Below are positions 1 to 6,944 of a stretch of DNA of 13,894 nt, piece by piece (the stretch's first letter is position 1; the number at the start of each line of letters is the position of its first letter). The notes under the pieces were generated by a model, which saw nothing but the letters and a program-made list of their open reading frames with translations, did no database searches and was not told the origin of the DNA. A program made the translations under genes and the position numbers. The stretch comes from an uncultured Parabacteroides sp. GTDB taxonomy: Bacteria > Bacteroidota > Bacteroidia > Bacteroidales > Tannerellaceae. The stretch is taken from positions 1 to 13,894 of the forward strand of contig USAD01000039.1 in the NCBI GenBank assembly GCA_900552415.1, read 5' to 3'.

Positions 1-1
1 A

Positions 2-760
2 AAAACGGACATCGAAGAGCAATACCTGTCGCACCTGCTTTGCTTGGGTGGTACATGTCGTTTCTTCTTCAATGGGCAGGAGTTCGAGTTGCGTGAAGGC
101 GACCTCAGCATCATTCGCCGCCGTTCGCTGGTGGAAAAGATACATCCGTCCGCCGATTTCCGATGCAAGATCATTTATGCCAAACCTGGTTTTATCGAGA
201 TGAGCACGCCGCAAAGCAACTATGCTATGAAAGGGCAGCTATCCCTTTTCAATAATCCGGTTATTCACCTCACGCCCGAACAGCAAATACTCTGCCGTCG
301 CGATTTCGACATTCTGGAACAGCGTGTAAACGATACCGGACACTTGTTTTATCGTGAAACGGTGATTAATGCCATGCAAACGGCCATACTTGATTTCTTC
401 GATTTCCATGCTCGCATTTATGGTCACACGGACATCTCCACACAGAACGCTTCCATTATGAGCCGCTTCCTTGCGATGCTGGAAGAAGGAACATATCGTG
501 AACACCGGGAAGTAAGTTATTATGCCGATCGTCTGTGTGTCACCGCAAAATATTTGTCCGAAGTTTCGAAAAAAGTAAGTGGATATGCCGCCAACTATTG
601 GATAAACCGTTATACGATACTCGACATTTCCAGGCAGTTACGTGACAAATCGCAGACTTTCGTGCAGATTTCCGATATGTTCGGTTTCTCGTCACCAGCC
701 TATTTCAGTCGCTATGTACAGCAGAATTTAGGTGTCAAGCCATCGGATTACAGGGAATAG
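2..760 (+). CDS. AraC-family transcriptional regulator, 5' end outside the window
   Basis: This is a transcription factor with a C-terminal AraC/XylS DNA-binding domain. The frame is open to the window edge (252 residues visible), so the true start lies upstream; the TTG at 44 is only an internal codon. The first part reads as a cupin-like ligand-sensing half (hydrophobic strands around RFFFNGQEFELREGDLSII). The last 80 or so residues hold two helix-turn-helix units: one around YADRLCVTAKYLSEVSKK, and a second around FVQISDMFGFSSPAYFSRYV followed by the family signature LGVKPSDYR. The gene ends 125 bp before a same-strand operon of exported enzymes, separated by a strong terminator. It is therefore likely transcribed on its own and is the natural candidate regulator of that operon; this is inference from position. 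The effector is unknown. Confidence 0.9.
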   Translation, partial: KTDIEEQYLSHLLCLGGTCRFFFNGQEFELREGDLSIIRRRSLVEKIHPSADFRCKIIYAKPGFIEMSTPQSNYAMKGQLSLFNNPVIHLTPEQQILCRRDFDILEQRVNDTGHLFYRETVINAMQTAILDFFDFHARIYGHTDISTQNASIMSRFLAMLEEGTYREHREVSYYADRLCVTAKYLSEVSKKVSGYAANYWINRYTILDISRQLRDKSQTFVQISDMFGFSSPAYFSRYVQQNLGVKPSDYRE

Positions 761-788
761 CTTAATTTCTTATATCTAAGTTCATTAG

Positions 789-823
789 AATCGGTAAAAA
801 TAGCAGTTTTTACCGATTTTTTT
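789..823 (+). terminator. Rho-independent terminator of the AraC-family gene
   Basis: A perfect 12-bp inverted repeat (arms at 789-800 and 807-818, ATCGGTAAAAA against TTTTTACCGAT plus one flanking A-T pair) encloses a 6-nt loop and runs into a T-tract at 817-823. It sits 28 bp after the regulator's stop codon. It separates the regulator from the following operon. Confidence 0.85.
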
Positions 824-839
824 GTATCGCCAAATTTAG

Positions 840-862
840 GTGACACCACTACATTTGTGACA
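840..862 (+). promoter_or_regulatory. Bacteroidetes-type promoter with flanking GTGACA direct repeats
   Basis: The box TACATTTG at 850-857 fits the Bacteroidetes -7 consensus TAnnTTTG exactly and lies 28 bp before the ATG at 886. No convincing -33 TTTG is seen at the usual distance, which would fit a promoter that needs an activator. Two copies of GTGACA (840-845 and 857-862) are repeated in direct orientation 17 bp apart and bracket the -7 box, the second sharing its last base. AraC-family proteins often bind direct repeats at about this spacing, so these are candidate operator half-sites; that assignment is inference. Confidence 0.5.
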
Positions 863-885
863 AGTTAATTAATAATCAGAGCGAT

Positions 886-1338
886 ATGAAATCATTAGTC
901 ATTACGGCATTCATGCTACTGGCTTTAACAGTCGGTGCGAATGCACAGGAGCGTCAGCGAGTATTCACCGCCGAAGAACAGGCGATAGTCGATTTATCGA
1001 ACAACAAATGGGATTGGATGTCTGAGAAGAACGTGGATAAGTTGGCGGAGCTGTTCCATGAGAACTCGCAATTCGTCCACATGGGCGGGTATTGGGGCAA
1101 GCAACAGGAGCTGGAAACCATCCGCACGGGAGGCATTTGGTATAAGAAAGCCGAGATACACGATGTGCAGGTGAAGTTTGCTGCAGGAACGGCAACGGTT
1201 TACAGCCGGATTCATCTTAACTCGGTAGTGGGTGGCAATTCCGTGCGTTTTCCTTTCATTGTAACGGAAGTGTATGTCATGGAAAATGGGAAATGGCAAC
1301 TCTCTTCACTTGCCTTTACAAAGACTTTAGGTGAATAA
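886..1338 (+). CDS. Exported NTF2/SnoaL-like (DUF4440-type) protein
   Basis: A 150-residue protein with a clear signal peptide (residues 1-20: basic start, hydrophobic core, cleavage after ANA), so it should be periplasmic. The mature part has the layout of the NTF2-like alpha+beta cone fold. A helical start is followed by the segment around DKLAELFHENSQFVHMGG, then later strands ending in a VTEVYVMENGKWQLSSLAF pattern typical of SnoaL/DUF4440 proteins. Such domains act as small isomerase/dehydratase-like enzymes or as ligand-binding partners; nothing in the sequence decides which. It is the first gene of a four-gene unit and lies 17 bp before the cupin-CMD gene. Fold assignment is fairly secure, function unknown. 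Confidence 0.85.
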   Translation: MKSLVITAFMLLALTVGANAQERQRVFTAEEQAIVDLSNNKWDWMSEKNVDKLAELFHENSQFVHMGGYWGKQQELETIRTGGIWYKKAEIHDVQVKFAAGTATVYSRIHLNSVVGGNSVRFPFIVTEVYVMENGKWQLSSLAFTKTLGE

Positions 1339-1355
1339 TCTGACCGAAAACAGAT

Positions 1356-2498
1356 ATGAATATCAAGAATTTATTTTTCATAACCATGGTGTCCATATCA
1401 TCCGTCGCGATGTATGCGCAAAGCCCGGCAGAGACCTTCCGTCAGCCCTATCCGCTTGGCGACAAGTTCTCCCCGAATCCAAATTTCACGGGTGAAGTAT
1501 GGCTTGCGCCTTTGAGTGGGAAGAAAGAGCTGAATGTCCCTATGACAAACGTGACTTTCGAGCCGGGCTGCCGCAACAGTTGGCATTCTCACAAGGCAGG
1601 ACAATTATTGATAACCACCGCAGGCATCGGCTACTATCAGGAGAAAGGGAAACCGGCCCGCCGACTCTTTCCAGGTGATATCGTGGAGATCGCTCCTGAT
1701 GTGGTGCATTGGCATGGGGCGGCTACCGACAGCTGGTTCGCGCACATCGCCATTACCACCAATCCGCAGGACAATGCGGCCGTATGGCTCTCCCCGGTAA
1801 GCGATGCGGAGTACCTTGAGGCCACGACCGAGGTGGAATGTCGTTATGCTGAAGCAAATAAGGTGCTCACCTCGCGTGAGCAAGCGATCGTCGCTGTCGC
1901 GTCCTATACGGGAAAAGGTGACTTGGAACATTTGAAGGCCGCTTTCGTACGGGCATTGGAGGCTGGCATGACCATCAACGAGGTAAACGAAGTATTGATT
2001 CACGCATACGCCTACTGTGGATTTCCACGCAGTTTGCGGGCCATTCAAACTTTCATGCGTTTAGTGGACGAGCGCAAGGCAAACGGTATAAAAGATAAGG
2101 TCGGCAGGGAAGCATCCGTCATTACGGACAGCGGAAACCGCTATGAGCGTGGCCGTGATGTGCTTGCCGAAATATCGGGCGTGTCTGCCGATGCTCCGAA
2201 AGCCGGATATGCCCTGTTTGCCCCAGTCATCGAGCGGTTTCTCAAAGAGCATCTTTTTGCCGACCTTTTCGAGCGTGATTTGCTGACGTATCGTGAAAGG
2301 GAACTTGCCACGGTGTCTATTCTTGCTGGAGTGGGTGGCGTGGAGCCTATGTTCAAGAGCCATGCGGCGATATGCCTGCATCTTGGGATTATGCCGGAAC
2401 AACTTTCGGCATTGCTAAATATTGTGGAAACGAATCTCGGCAAGAATTACTCTGAGCCGCTTCGTATAGTATTGAACCAATTGATAGAAAAGAAATGA
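1356..2498 (+). CDS. Exported cupin - tandem carboxymuconolactone decarboxylase (CMD) fusion protein
   Basis: A 380-residue protein with a signal peptide (residues 1-22, ending AMYAQ). Residues about 44-135 are a cupin with the metal-binding signature: H77 and H79 in WHSHK, a PGD turn at 106-108, and H118/H120 in VVHWHG. Two CMD-like segments follow. The first (about 161-240) carries the family pattern EVLIHAYAYCGFPRSL, and the second (about 255-376) carries LTYRERELATVSILAG with a following SH (H336). CxxC, the thiol pair of AhpD peroxidase-type CMDs, is absent, so a peroxidase role is unlikely. The gene overlaps the next one by 4 bp, so the two are probably translationally coupled. Export of a CMD protein is unusual, since characterised members are cytoplasmic. 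The reaction is unknown; decarboxylation or ring/lactone chemistry on an aromatic-derived acid is only a guess from family history. Confidence 0.88.
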   Translation: MNIKNLFFITMVSISSVAMYAQSPAETFRQPYPLGDKFSPNPNFTGEVWLAPLSGKKELNVPMTNVTFEPGCRNSWHSHKAGQLLITTAGIGYYQEKGKPARRLFPGDIVEIAPDVVHWHGAATDSWFAHIAITTNPQDNAAVWLSPVSDAEYLEATTEVECRYAEANKVLTSREQAIVAVASYTGKGDLEHLKAAFVRALEAGMTINEVNEVLIHAYAYCGFPRSLRAIQTFMRLVDERKANGIKDKVGREASVITDSGNRYERGRDVLAEISGVSADAPKAGYALFAPVIERFLKEHLFADLFERDLLTYRERELATVSILAGVGGVEPMFKSHAAICLHLGIMPEQLSALLNIVETNLGKNYSEPLRIVLNQLIEKK

Positions 2499-3553
2499 AG
2501 AAGATATTATTTTCGGTATTGTCGCTTTTGATTATAACGATAGCAGGAGCGCAAGAGCCTATTGCGATACTCAAACAAGGACATTTCTCGGTAGGAGGCA
2601 CGACTATACAACGACCGGGAACTTATGATAACAGTAAATTCGTCGGATGGGCGGAGCAGGAAGAGACGGGACAAAGCTACCGTGCTGACCATGCTTTTGT
2701 GGATTATCAGATTCCTGCGGGCAACAAGCCCCTTCCGCTGGTCTATGTGCATGGATATGGTGGTTCTGGCGTCTGTTGGCAAATGACACCAGATGGAAGG
2801 GAAGGGTTTGCCACCTTGATGTTACGGCGTGGCTGGAGCAGTTATGTTATGGATTTACCCGGACGAGGACGTGCGGGTCGGACATCGGCAACCTCTGCGA
2901 TAAAACCTGTGGCCGATGAGATGTTCTGGTTCGATATATGGCGCATCGGCATTTGGCCGGACTACAATGAGGGTGTACAATTCCCGAAAGATTCCGTATC
3001 GCTCTCGCAATTTTTCCGTGAGATGACACCCGACATCAGCGACCACAAACAGGATGTGCCCGTACTCGGCGCGTTGGCCAAACGTATAGGCGACCATATA
3101 CTTGTTACCCATTCGGCAGGAGGCTTTCCCGGCTGGATGTCCGCCATGCTGAATCCGGAAGTCAAGGTGGTTGTCTCGTATGAGCCGGGCGGCTTTGTAT
3201 TCCCAGAGGGCGAAGTGCCGGAACCTATTGACGGACTGACTGGGGGCGCTGCCGGGATGTCTGTTTCGCCGGAACAATTCAAACGTCTTACGGAGATACC
3301 CATTGTCCTCTATTTTGGTGATTATATTCCCGAAACTCCCACTAAGAATCTTGGTGATGAGAACTGGCGTGTGCGCCTGCAAATGGCACGCAAGTTTGTG
3401 GAGACCGTCAATCGGCATGGAGGAAATGCCACATTGGTCGAACTTCCTAAAATCGGCATCTATGGTAATACGCATTTTCTGATGCAAGATTTGAATAATG
3501 ATGAGTTGGCGGAATTGCTTGATGAGTGGCTGTCAAAACAAGTTAGTCAATAA
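2495..3553 (+). CDS. Exported alpha/beta hydrolase (esterase-713-like)
   Basis: A 352-residue hydrolase with a signal peptide (residues 1-19 or so, IITIAGAQ). Alpha/beta-hydrolase landmarks appear in order: the oxyanion-hole strand PLVYVHGYGG (H86-G87), the strand SYVMDLPGRG, the nucleophile elbow THSAGG with Ser207, E230 in SYEPGG just after strand 6, D276 in LYFGDYIPE, and the catalytic His327 in GNTHFL near the end. The Glu after strand 6 resembles the Ser-Glu-His arrangement I recall for the Alcaligenes esterase 713 group, but D276 is an alternative acid. The start overlaps the stop of the cupin-CMD gene (ATGA). The substrate is probably an ester or lactone handled in the periplasm together with the two preceding proteins; this is inference. 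Confidence 0.88.
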   Translation: MKKILFSVLSLLIITIAGAQEPIAILKQGHFSVGGTTIQRPGTYDNSKFVGWAEQEETGQSYRADHAFVDYQIPAGNKPLPLVYVHGYGGSGVCWQMTPDGREGFATLMLRRGWSSYVMDLPGRGRAGRTSATSAIKPVADEMFWFDIWRIGIWPDYNEGVQFPKDSVSLSQFFREMTPDISDHKQDVPVLGALAKRIGDHILVTHSAGGFPGWMSAMLNPEVKVVVSYEPGGFVFPEGEVPEPIDGLTGGAAGMSVSPEQFKRLTEIPIVLYFGDYIPETPTKNLGDENWRVRLQMARKFVETVNRHGGNATLVELPKIGIYGNTHFLMQDLNNDELAELLDEWLSKQVSQ

Positions 3554-3568
3554 TTAAATTCCAATGCT

Positions 3569-4813
3569 ATGAGAACAAGAAAATACTATTGTTTTTTTAT
3601 TATGTCGTTTTTCCTCCTAACGGCGAATGCCGTTACTTTGGAAAGGGAGAATGATGGGAAGTATATCACGGTTAGTGGTGTCGTGAAAGATAACTCCAAT
3701 AAGAAGCCTCTTCCCTATGCGACGATATCTCTTGTCTGCAACAGTACGGCAACGATGAGCAATGCTGATGGAGAGTTTATGTTGAAGGTCAAGGAACCAA
3801 TAGGGAATTCCAGGATAGAGGTATCTTATGTAGGGTATGAGAACGCTTATATTCATCTGGACAGTAAGCCACAAACCGTTTGGCTTACACCTTCGGATAA
3901 TATGTTGGACGAAATATTGGTCAGAGGGAGAGAGCCCCGTTCCTTGGTGGAGGAGGCCGTCAGAAAGATTCCTTCCAACTACAGTTTGGAACCTTGCGCA
4001 TTGACCGGGTTTTACCGTGAAAGTGTTAGGAAGCGGAAACGTTATATCAATATAGCGGAGGCTGTCATCAATTTGGATAAAAGCTCGTATGTTGACGGAG
4101 TGGCGAATGATAAAGTACGTGTGCTGAAGGGGCGACGTTTGGTAAGCCCGAAACTCAGTGATACGCTGGCCGTGAAGTTGCAAGGAGGACCGACCTCAGC
4201 GATCTATTTGGACATTGTGAAAAATCCGGACTTGCTGTTGAGAGGGGAGATATTGTCGTTTTATGATTTTCATATGGAGGAAGTTACGGTCATTAATGAT
4301 CGTCCCCAATATGTCGTTCGTTTCTCGCCTAATCGAGAGTTACCTTACGCATTGTATTGTGGAAAGCTCTATATTGATAAAGAGCGACTTTCGTTCACTT
4401 GTGCGGAGTTTAATCTTGACTTGAGTGACCGGAATAAGGCGATACGGGCGATTCTTCACAAAAAGCCAGTGGGATTGCGTTTTAAGCCAGTCGAGGTTTC
4501 TTATCGGGTGAATTATTCGGATCATGAGGGGAAGAGTTATTTGAGCTATCTCAGATATGATATCCGCTTTAAATGCGATTGGCGTCGGAAGCTGTTTTCA
4601 ACCAGTTATAATGTGCTTTCAGAGATGGTCGTGACAGATATACAAGAGGCCGCTCCGCGAATTGCGCCAGAAGAGGTCTTTGACAAGAAGGACGTATTGT
4701 CTGATAATGTAGCGCTCTTCTTTGATGAGGATTTCTGGGGCTCTTATAATATCATTAAACCTGATGAGTCGTTGGAGGATGCCGTGGATAAGTTGAAAAA
4801 ACAATATGATTAA
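3569..4813 (+). CDS. Exported protein with carboxypeptidase-regulatory-like domain
   Basis: A 414-residue protein with a signal-peptide-like start (hydrophobic residues 8-21, ending TANA). Residues about 35-107 match the CarboxypepD-regulatory-like beta-sandwich common in Bacteroidetes envelope proteins: VSGVVKD, then PLPYATISL, SNADGEFML and VSYVGYEN, closing with the LDEILVRG strand. The remaining 300 residues (starting SLVEEAVRKIPSNY, then GFYRES) resemble a Bacteroidetes-specific region of unknown function often attached to this domain. It is too short for, and lacks, a SusC/TonB-receptor barrel. It begins 15 bp after the hydrolase stop, so it is probably co-transcribed. Its codons look more A/T-rich than those of its upstream neighbours. 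Its role with the three enzymes is unclear. Confidence 0.8.
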   Translation: MRTRKYYCFFIMSFFLLTANAVTLERENDGKYITVSGVVKDNSNKKPLPYATISLVCNSTATMSNADGEFMLKVKEPIGNSRIEVSYVGYENAYIHLDSKPQTVWLTPSDNMLDEILVRGREPRSLVEEAVRKIPSNYSLEPCALTGFYRESVRKRKRYINIAEAVINLDKSSYVDGVANDKVRVLKGRRLVSPKLSDTLAVKLQGGPTSAIYLDIVKNPDLLLRGEILSFYDFHMEEVTVINDRPQYVVRFSPNRELPYALYCGKLYIDKERLSFTCAEFNLDLSDRNKAIRAILHKKPVGLRFKPVEVSYRVNYSDHEGKSYLSYLRYDIRFKCDWRRKLFSTSYNVLSEMVVTDIQEAAPRIAPEEVFDKKDVLSDNVALFFDEDFWGSYNIIKPDESLEDAVDKLKKQYD

Positions 4814-4921
4814 AGTGGAGAATGTACAAAACTTTCGGAGAGTGGAAGGTCGACTTTCTCTACTTTGATATGGTCTTCTCCCAAATATGCTTTATTTAAG
4901 GATATATTATTGGATATTATT

Positions 4922-4970
4922 AAAAAGCGGGTGCCAAAAGATCTTTCCGTGGAAAGACTTCTGGCACCCG
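4922..4970 (-). terminator. Convergent terminator after the DJ-1/PfpI gene
   Basis: A long imperfect hairpin occupies 4928-4970. Outer arms CGGGTGCCA/TGGCACCCG (9 bp) continue into CTTTCC/GGAAAG near a 2-nt tip, with one small bulge. Read on the minus strand it is followed by CTTTTTAATA (T-run over 4926-4922), a classic terminator 32 bp past the minus-strand stop at 5002. On the plus strand no T-run follows, so any stop for the gene ending at 4813 would rest on the hairpin alone. The rest of 4814-5001 shows no gene. Confidence 0.75.
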
Positions 4971-5001
4971 TTATGTAGAATAATGTCCGTTCCTGATTGG
5001 T

Positions 5002-5547
5002 TTATAACAAGAGTCCAGCGGCTACCTCCTCAGCGACAGCCTCGCCTCTCAAGGCTTTCAAGAGGGCTAATCCGAAGTTGAAGACCAAGCCCGGACCTTT
5101 GCCCGTGATGACATTACCGTCAGTCTCTGTCGCGTTGCCTGTAGCCTCGGCACCAATCATCTTAGGCTCGAAGCTGGGGTAGCAGGTCGCCTTCTTGCCT
5201 TTCAGCAGGCCTAAGCCTCCCAATACTAAAGGAGCTGCGCAGATGGCCGCTACAATCTTATTGTTACGGTATTGCTCCAGCAAGGCCTCTTTCAGGGGAA
5301 CACACTCATTCAGGTTGGTGCTTCCTGGCAGTCCACCCGGCAGGATCAGGGCGTCGGCATCCGACAGGTCGAGCGCTCCCAATGTTACGTCAGCTACCAA
5401 TTTGATACCATGCGCTCCCGTGACATTCAGGTCGTCCGTAATCGAGGCAGTCAATGCGTTAACGCCTCCACGACGCAAGATATCCACTGTTCCTATCGCT
5501 TCCATTTCCTCAAAGCCTTCCGCTAAGAATACGATCGCTTTCTTCAT
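5002..5547 (-). CDS. DJ-1/PfpI (YajL-like) family protein
   Basis: A 181-residue cytoplasmic protein of the DJ-1/PfpI superfamily at normal family length. It begins KKAIVFLAEGFEEMEA, where E16 aligns with DJ-1 Glu18, and has the DALILPGGLPG strand-loop. The nucleophile elbow is AAICAAP with Cys103 (equivalent to DJ-1 Cys106), and the end shows ITGKGPGLVFNFGLAL. Where human DJ-1 has His126 this protein has Tyr123 (TCYP), so it lacks a classical Cys-His pair, as do other bacterial members I recall. Members are linked to oxidative or carbonyl stress and are described as glyoxalase/deglycase or chaperone; the activity here cannot be told. It lies 62 bp after tonB and has its own -7-like box, so it may be both an operon tail and a separate unit. 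Confidence 0.9.
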   Translation of the reverse strand: MKKAIVFLAEGFEEMEAIGTVDILRRGGVNALTASITDDLNVTGAHGIKLVADVTLGALDLSDADALILPGGLPGSTNLNECVPLKEALLEQYRNNKIVAAICAAPLVLGGLGLLKGKKATCYPSFEPKMIGAEATGNATETDGNVITGKGPGLVFNFGLALLKALRGEAVAEEVAAGLLL

Positions 5548-5577
5548 ATTTGTCCTATTTTTTTTGGTTTACGTTCA

Positions 5578-5585
5578 CAAATATA
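5578..5585 (-). promoter_or_regulatory. Promoter -7 box of the DJ-1/PfpI gene
   Basis: Minus-strand TATATTTG matches TAnnTTTG exactly and lies 30 bp before the ATG at 5547. A TTGG about 20 nt upstream of it, just inside the gap after tonB, is at a suitable distance for the -33 element. No terminator hairpin is visible between tonB and this box, so read-through from tonB remains possible. Confidence 0.5.
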
Positions 5586-5609
5586 ATTTTTTCCCCTCAA
5601 ATCGCCAAT

Positions 5610-6461
5610 TTATTTGAAGCGATAGAGGTAGGTGATCGTTCCACTCTGGTTGTTCGCTCCGCTGATGCTGTTGAATTTGGCTTTTCGTGCGGCCTCAAGA
5701 GCGCTTTTTCGCATGGAGGCATTGTCGATGTTCGTACCCTTACCGATCTCGGCAAAGATAACATCTCCTTTCGGGTTGACCGTGATGTTGATCACGATCC
5801 GACCTTCCTCCTGGATCGTATAAGCAGGTCTGGGCAATCCGCCTGCGCCAATGGAGCGTCCATTAAGGTTGAACGAGCCGTAACCGCCTACGCCCTCGTT
5901 GGCTCCATGATCAGAGTTGCCGAAGGGGCTTCCCTGGTTACCCGTGCCGCTCGGTGCGTCGCCTTGGCTGTTGCCTGCTGCTTGTCCGATACCGAATGCG
6001 CCGGCCACCTTGTTACTGATGGCCTCTTGTTGTTTCCGTCGTTCCTCGGCGGCCCGTTTGCGAGCCTCTTGTTCTTTCCGGAGCCGTTCTTTTTCGGCCT
6101 CTTCCTTCCGGCGTTTCTCCTCTTCCTCCTTTTTCTTTTTTTGCTCCTCCTTTTTCTTCTCGTCCAAAGAGACGCTTTCTTCCAGATCTTGTGTAATCAA
6201 GTCCTGTTTCGGAACCACGGGAGTCGGCTCGGGGGTTGGCTCGGGAGCGGGAGGCGTCACCTCTTGTGGCGGTTCCGGACCCTCGTACCTGGGTTCGAAA
6301 GTGCCCGCGGCGGCGTTGACATTACCGAAATTGACCAGGATACCACCATCTTCTTCCGGTACCTCAGCCTTTAGGACTGTCAACCAAAGGATCAGCAGGA
6401 TTGCCCCGTGAAAGGCAAGCGTGCCGATCGCACTGAATATGTCGTCTTTATCCCATCTCAT
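5610..6461 (-). CDS. tonB: TonB/TolA-like energy transducer
   Basis: A 283-residue inner-membrane protein that would carry proton-motive-force energy from ExbB-ExbD across the periplasm to outer-membrane receptors. Visible in order: a short cytoplasmic start; one membrane helix (about 10-30) containing S10 and H18, recalling the Ser/His face of TonB that contacts ExbD; a Pro-rich stretch (57-84, PEPTPEPTP); a highly charged Lys/Glu/Arg helix of about 50 residues (97-147) as in TolA; a Gly/Asn/Ser-rich linker (153-205); and a TonB C-terminal domain (206-283) with RIVINITVNPKGDV and a final TYLYRF strand. The long charged helix is more TolA-like than E. coli TonB, so it could serve a Tol-type role. 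It lies 33 bp after exbD in the same unit. Confidence 0.9.
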   Translation of the reverse strand: MRWDKDDIFSAIGTLAFHGAILLILWLTVLKAEVPEEDGGILVNFGNVNAAAGTFEPRYEGPEPPQEVTPPAPEPTPEPTPVVPKQDLITQDLEESVSLDEKKKEEQKKKKEEEEKRRKEEAEKERLRKEQEARKRAAEERRKQQEAISNKVAGAFGIGQAAGNSQGDAPSGTGNQGSPFGNSDHGANEGVGGYGSFNLNGRSIGAGGLPRPAYTIQEEGRIVINITVNPKGDVIFAEIGKGTNIDNASMRKSALEAARKAKFNSISGANNQSGTITYLYRFK

Positions 6462-6494
6462 ATTTGTTATCTCGAATAACTGGGTCCCATTTGC

Positions 6495-6902
6495 TTATTG
6501 GGGCCGTGTGGCGAGTACCATCTTGAATTTATTCTCGTTCGCGATGTTCAGGATTTTTACGATCTCCTTATAGGGCACGGTTTCGTCGGCATATAGGGCC
6601 ACGAACATTTCCGGCTCTTTGGCGTAGCTCTCTTGCAGGAACGGCGTGATCTCGTCGAACGAGACACGAACCTCCCTTTGGTTGCCGAAAGCGACGTAGT
6701 AGTTCAGGTTGGCATCAATTGTCACCCGTGTCAAAGGTTTTGCCGCCGTTTGCTTTTGTGATTGGGGCAAGGTTACCTTGATGGCGTTGGGGATGACAAC
6801 GGTCGATGTCACCATAAAGAAGATCAGCAAAAGGAATATGACATCAGTCATGGATGCCATACTGAACGATTCGTTTACTTTTGTCCTTCTTTTTAATGCC
6901 AT
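6495..6902 (-). CDS. exbD: ExbD/TolR-type biopolymer transport protein
   Basis: A 135-residue protein with one N-terminal membrane helix and a periplasmic domain, as in ExbD/TolR. The helix (about 19-37) starts MASMTDVIFLLLIFFMV and contains Asp20, the conserved proton-carrying aspartate of the family. The periplasmic part (38-135) has VTIDANLNYYV and the late segment VPYKEIVKILNIANENKFKMVLATRP, typical of the ExbD fold. It lies 42 bp after exbB and 33 bp before tonB, forming the usual motor-transducer set. Confidence 0.93.
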   Translation of the reverse strand: MALKRRTKVNESFSMASMTDVIFLLLIFFMVTSTVVIPNAIKVTLPQSQKQTAAKPLTRVTIDANLNYYVAFGNQREVRVSFDEITPFLQESYAKEPEMFVALYADETVPYKEIVKILNIANENKFKMVLATRPQ

Positions 6903-6944
6903 AGCTTAATGAATATTTAAAAGGAATGATTCCCTTTGGTCTGA

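Noticed and set aside
44..46. TTG at 44 as the start of the AraC-family gene
   Set aside because: The frame stays open to the window edge with family-like sequence, so the gene simply begins before the window.
2855..3487. A 210-codon minus-strand frame opposite the hydrolase
   Set aside because: It is the antisense of a gene with signal peptide and complete alpha/beta-hydrolase motifs; the minus frame has none.
4836..4866. Small GTCGAC-centred imperfect palindrome as terminator of the plus-strand operon
   Set aside because: The stem needs several mismatches or bulges, has no real loop and no T-run; the hairpin at 4928-4970 is far stronger.
5550..6374. A 274-codon plus-strand frame opposite tonB
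   Set aside because: It has a Phe/Leu-rich run that mirrors the Lys/Glu-rich helix of TonB on the other strand; no motif and no start context.
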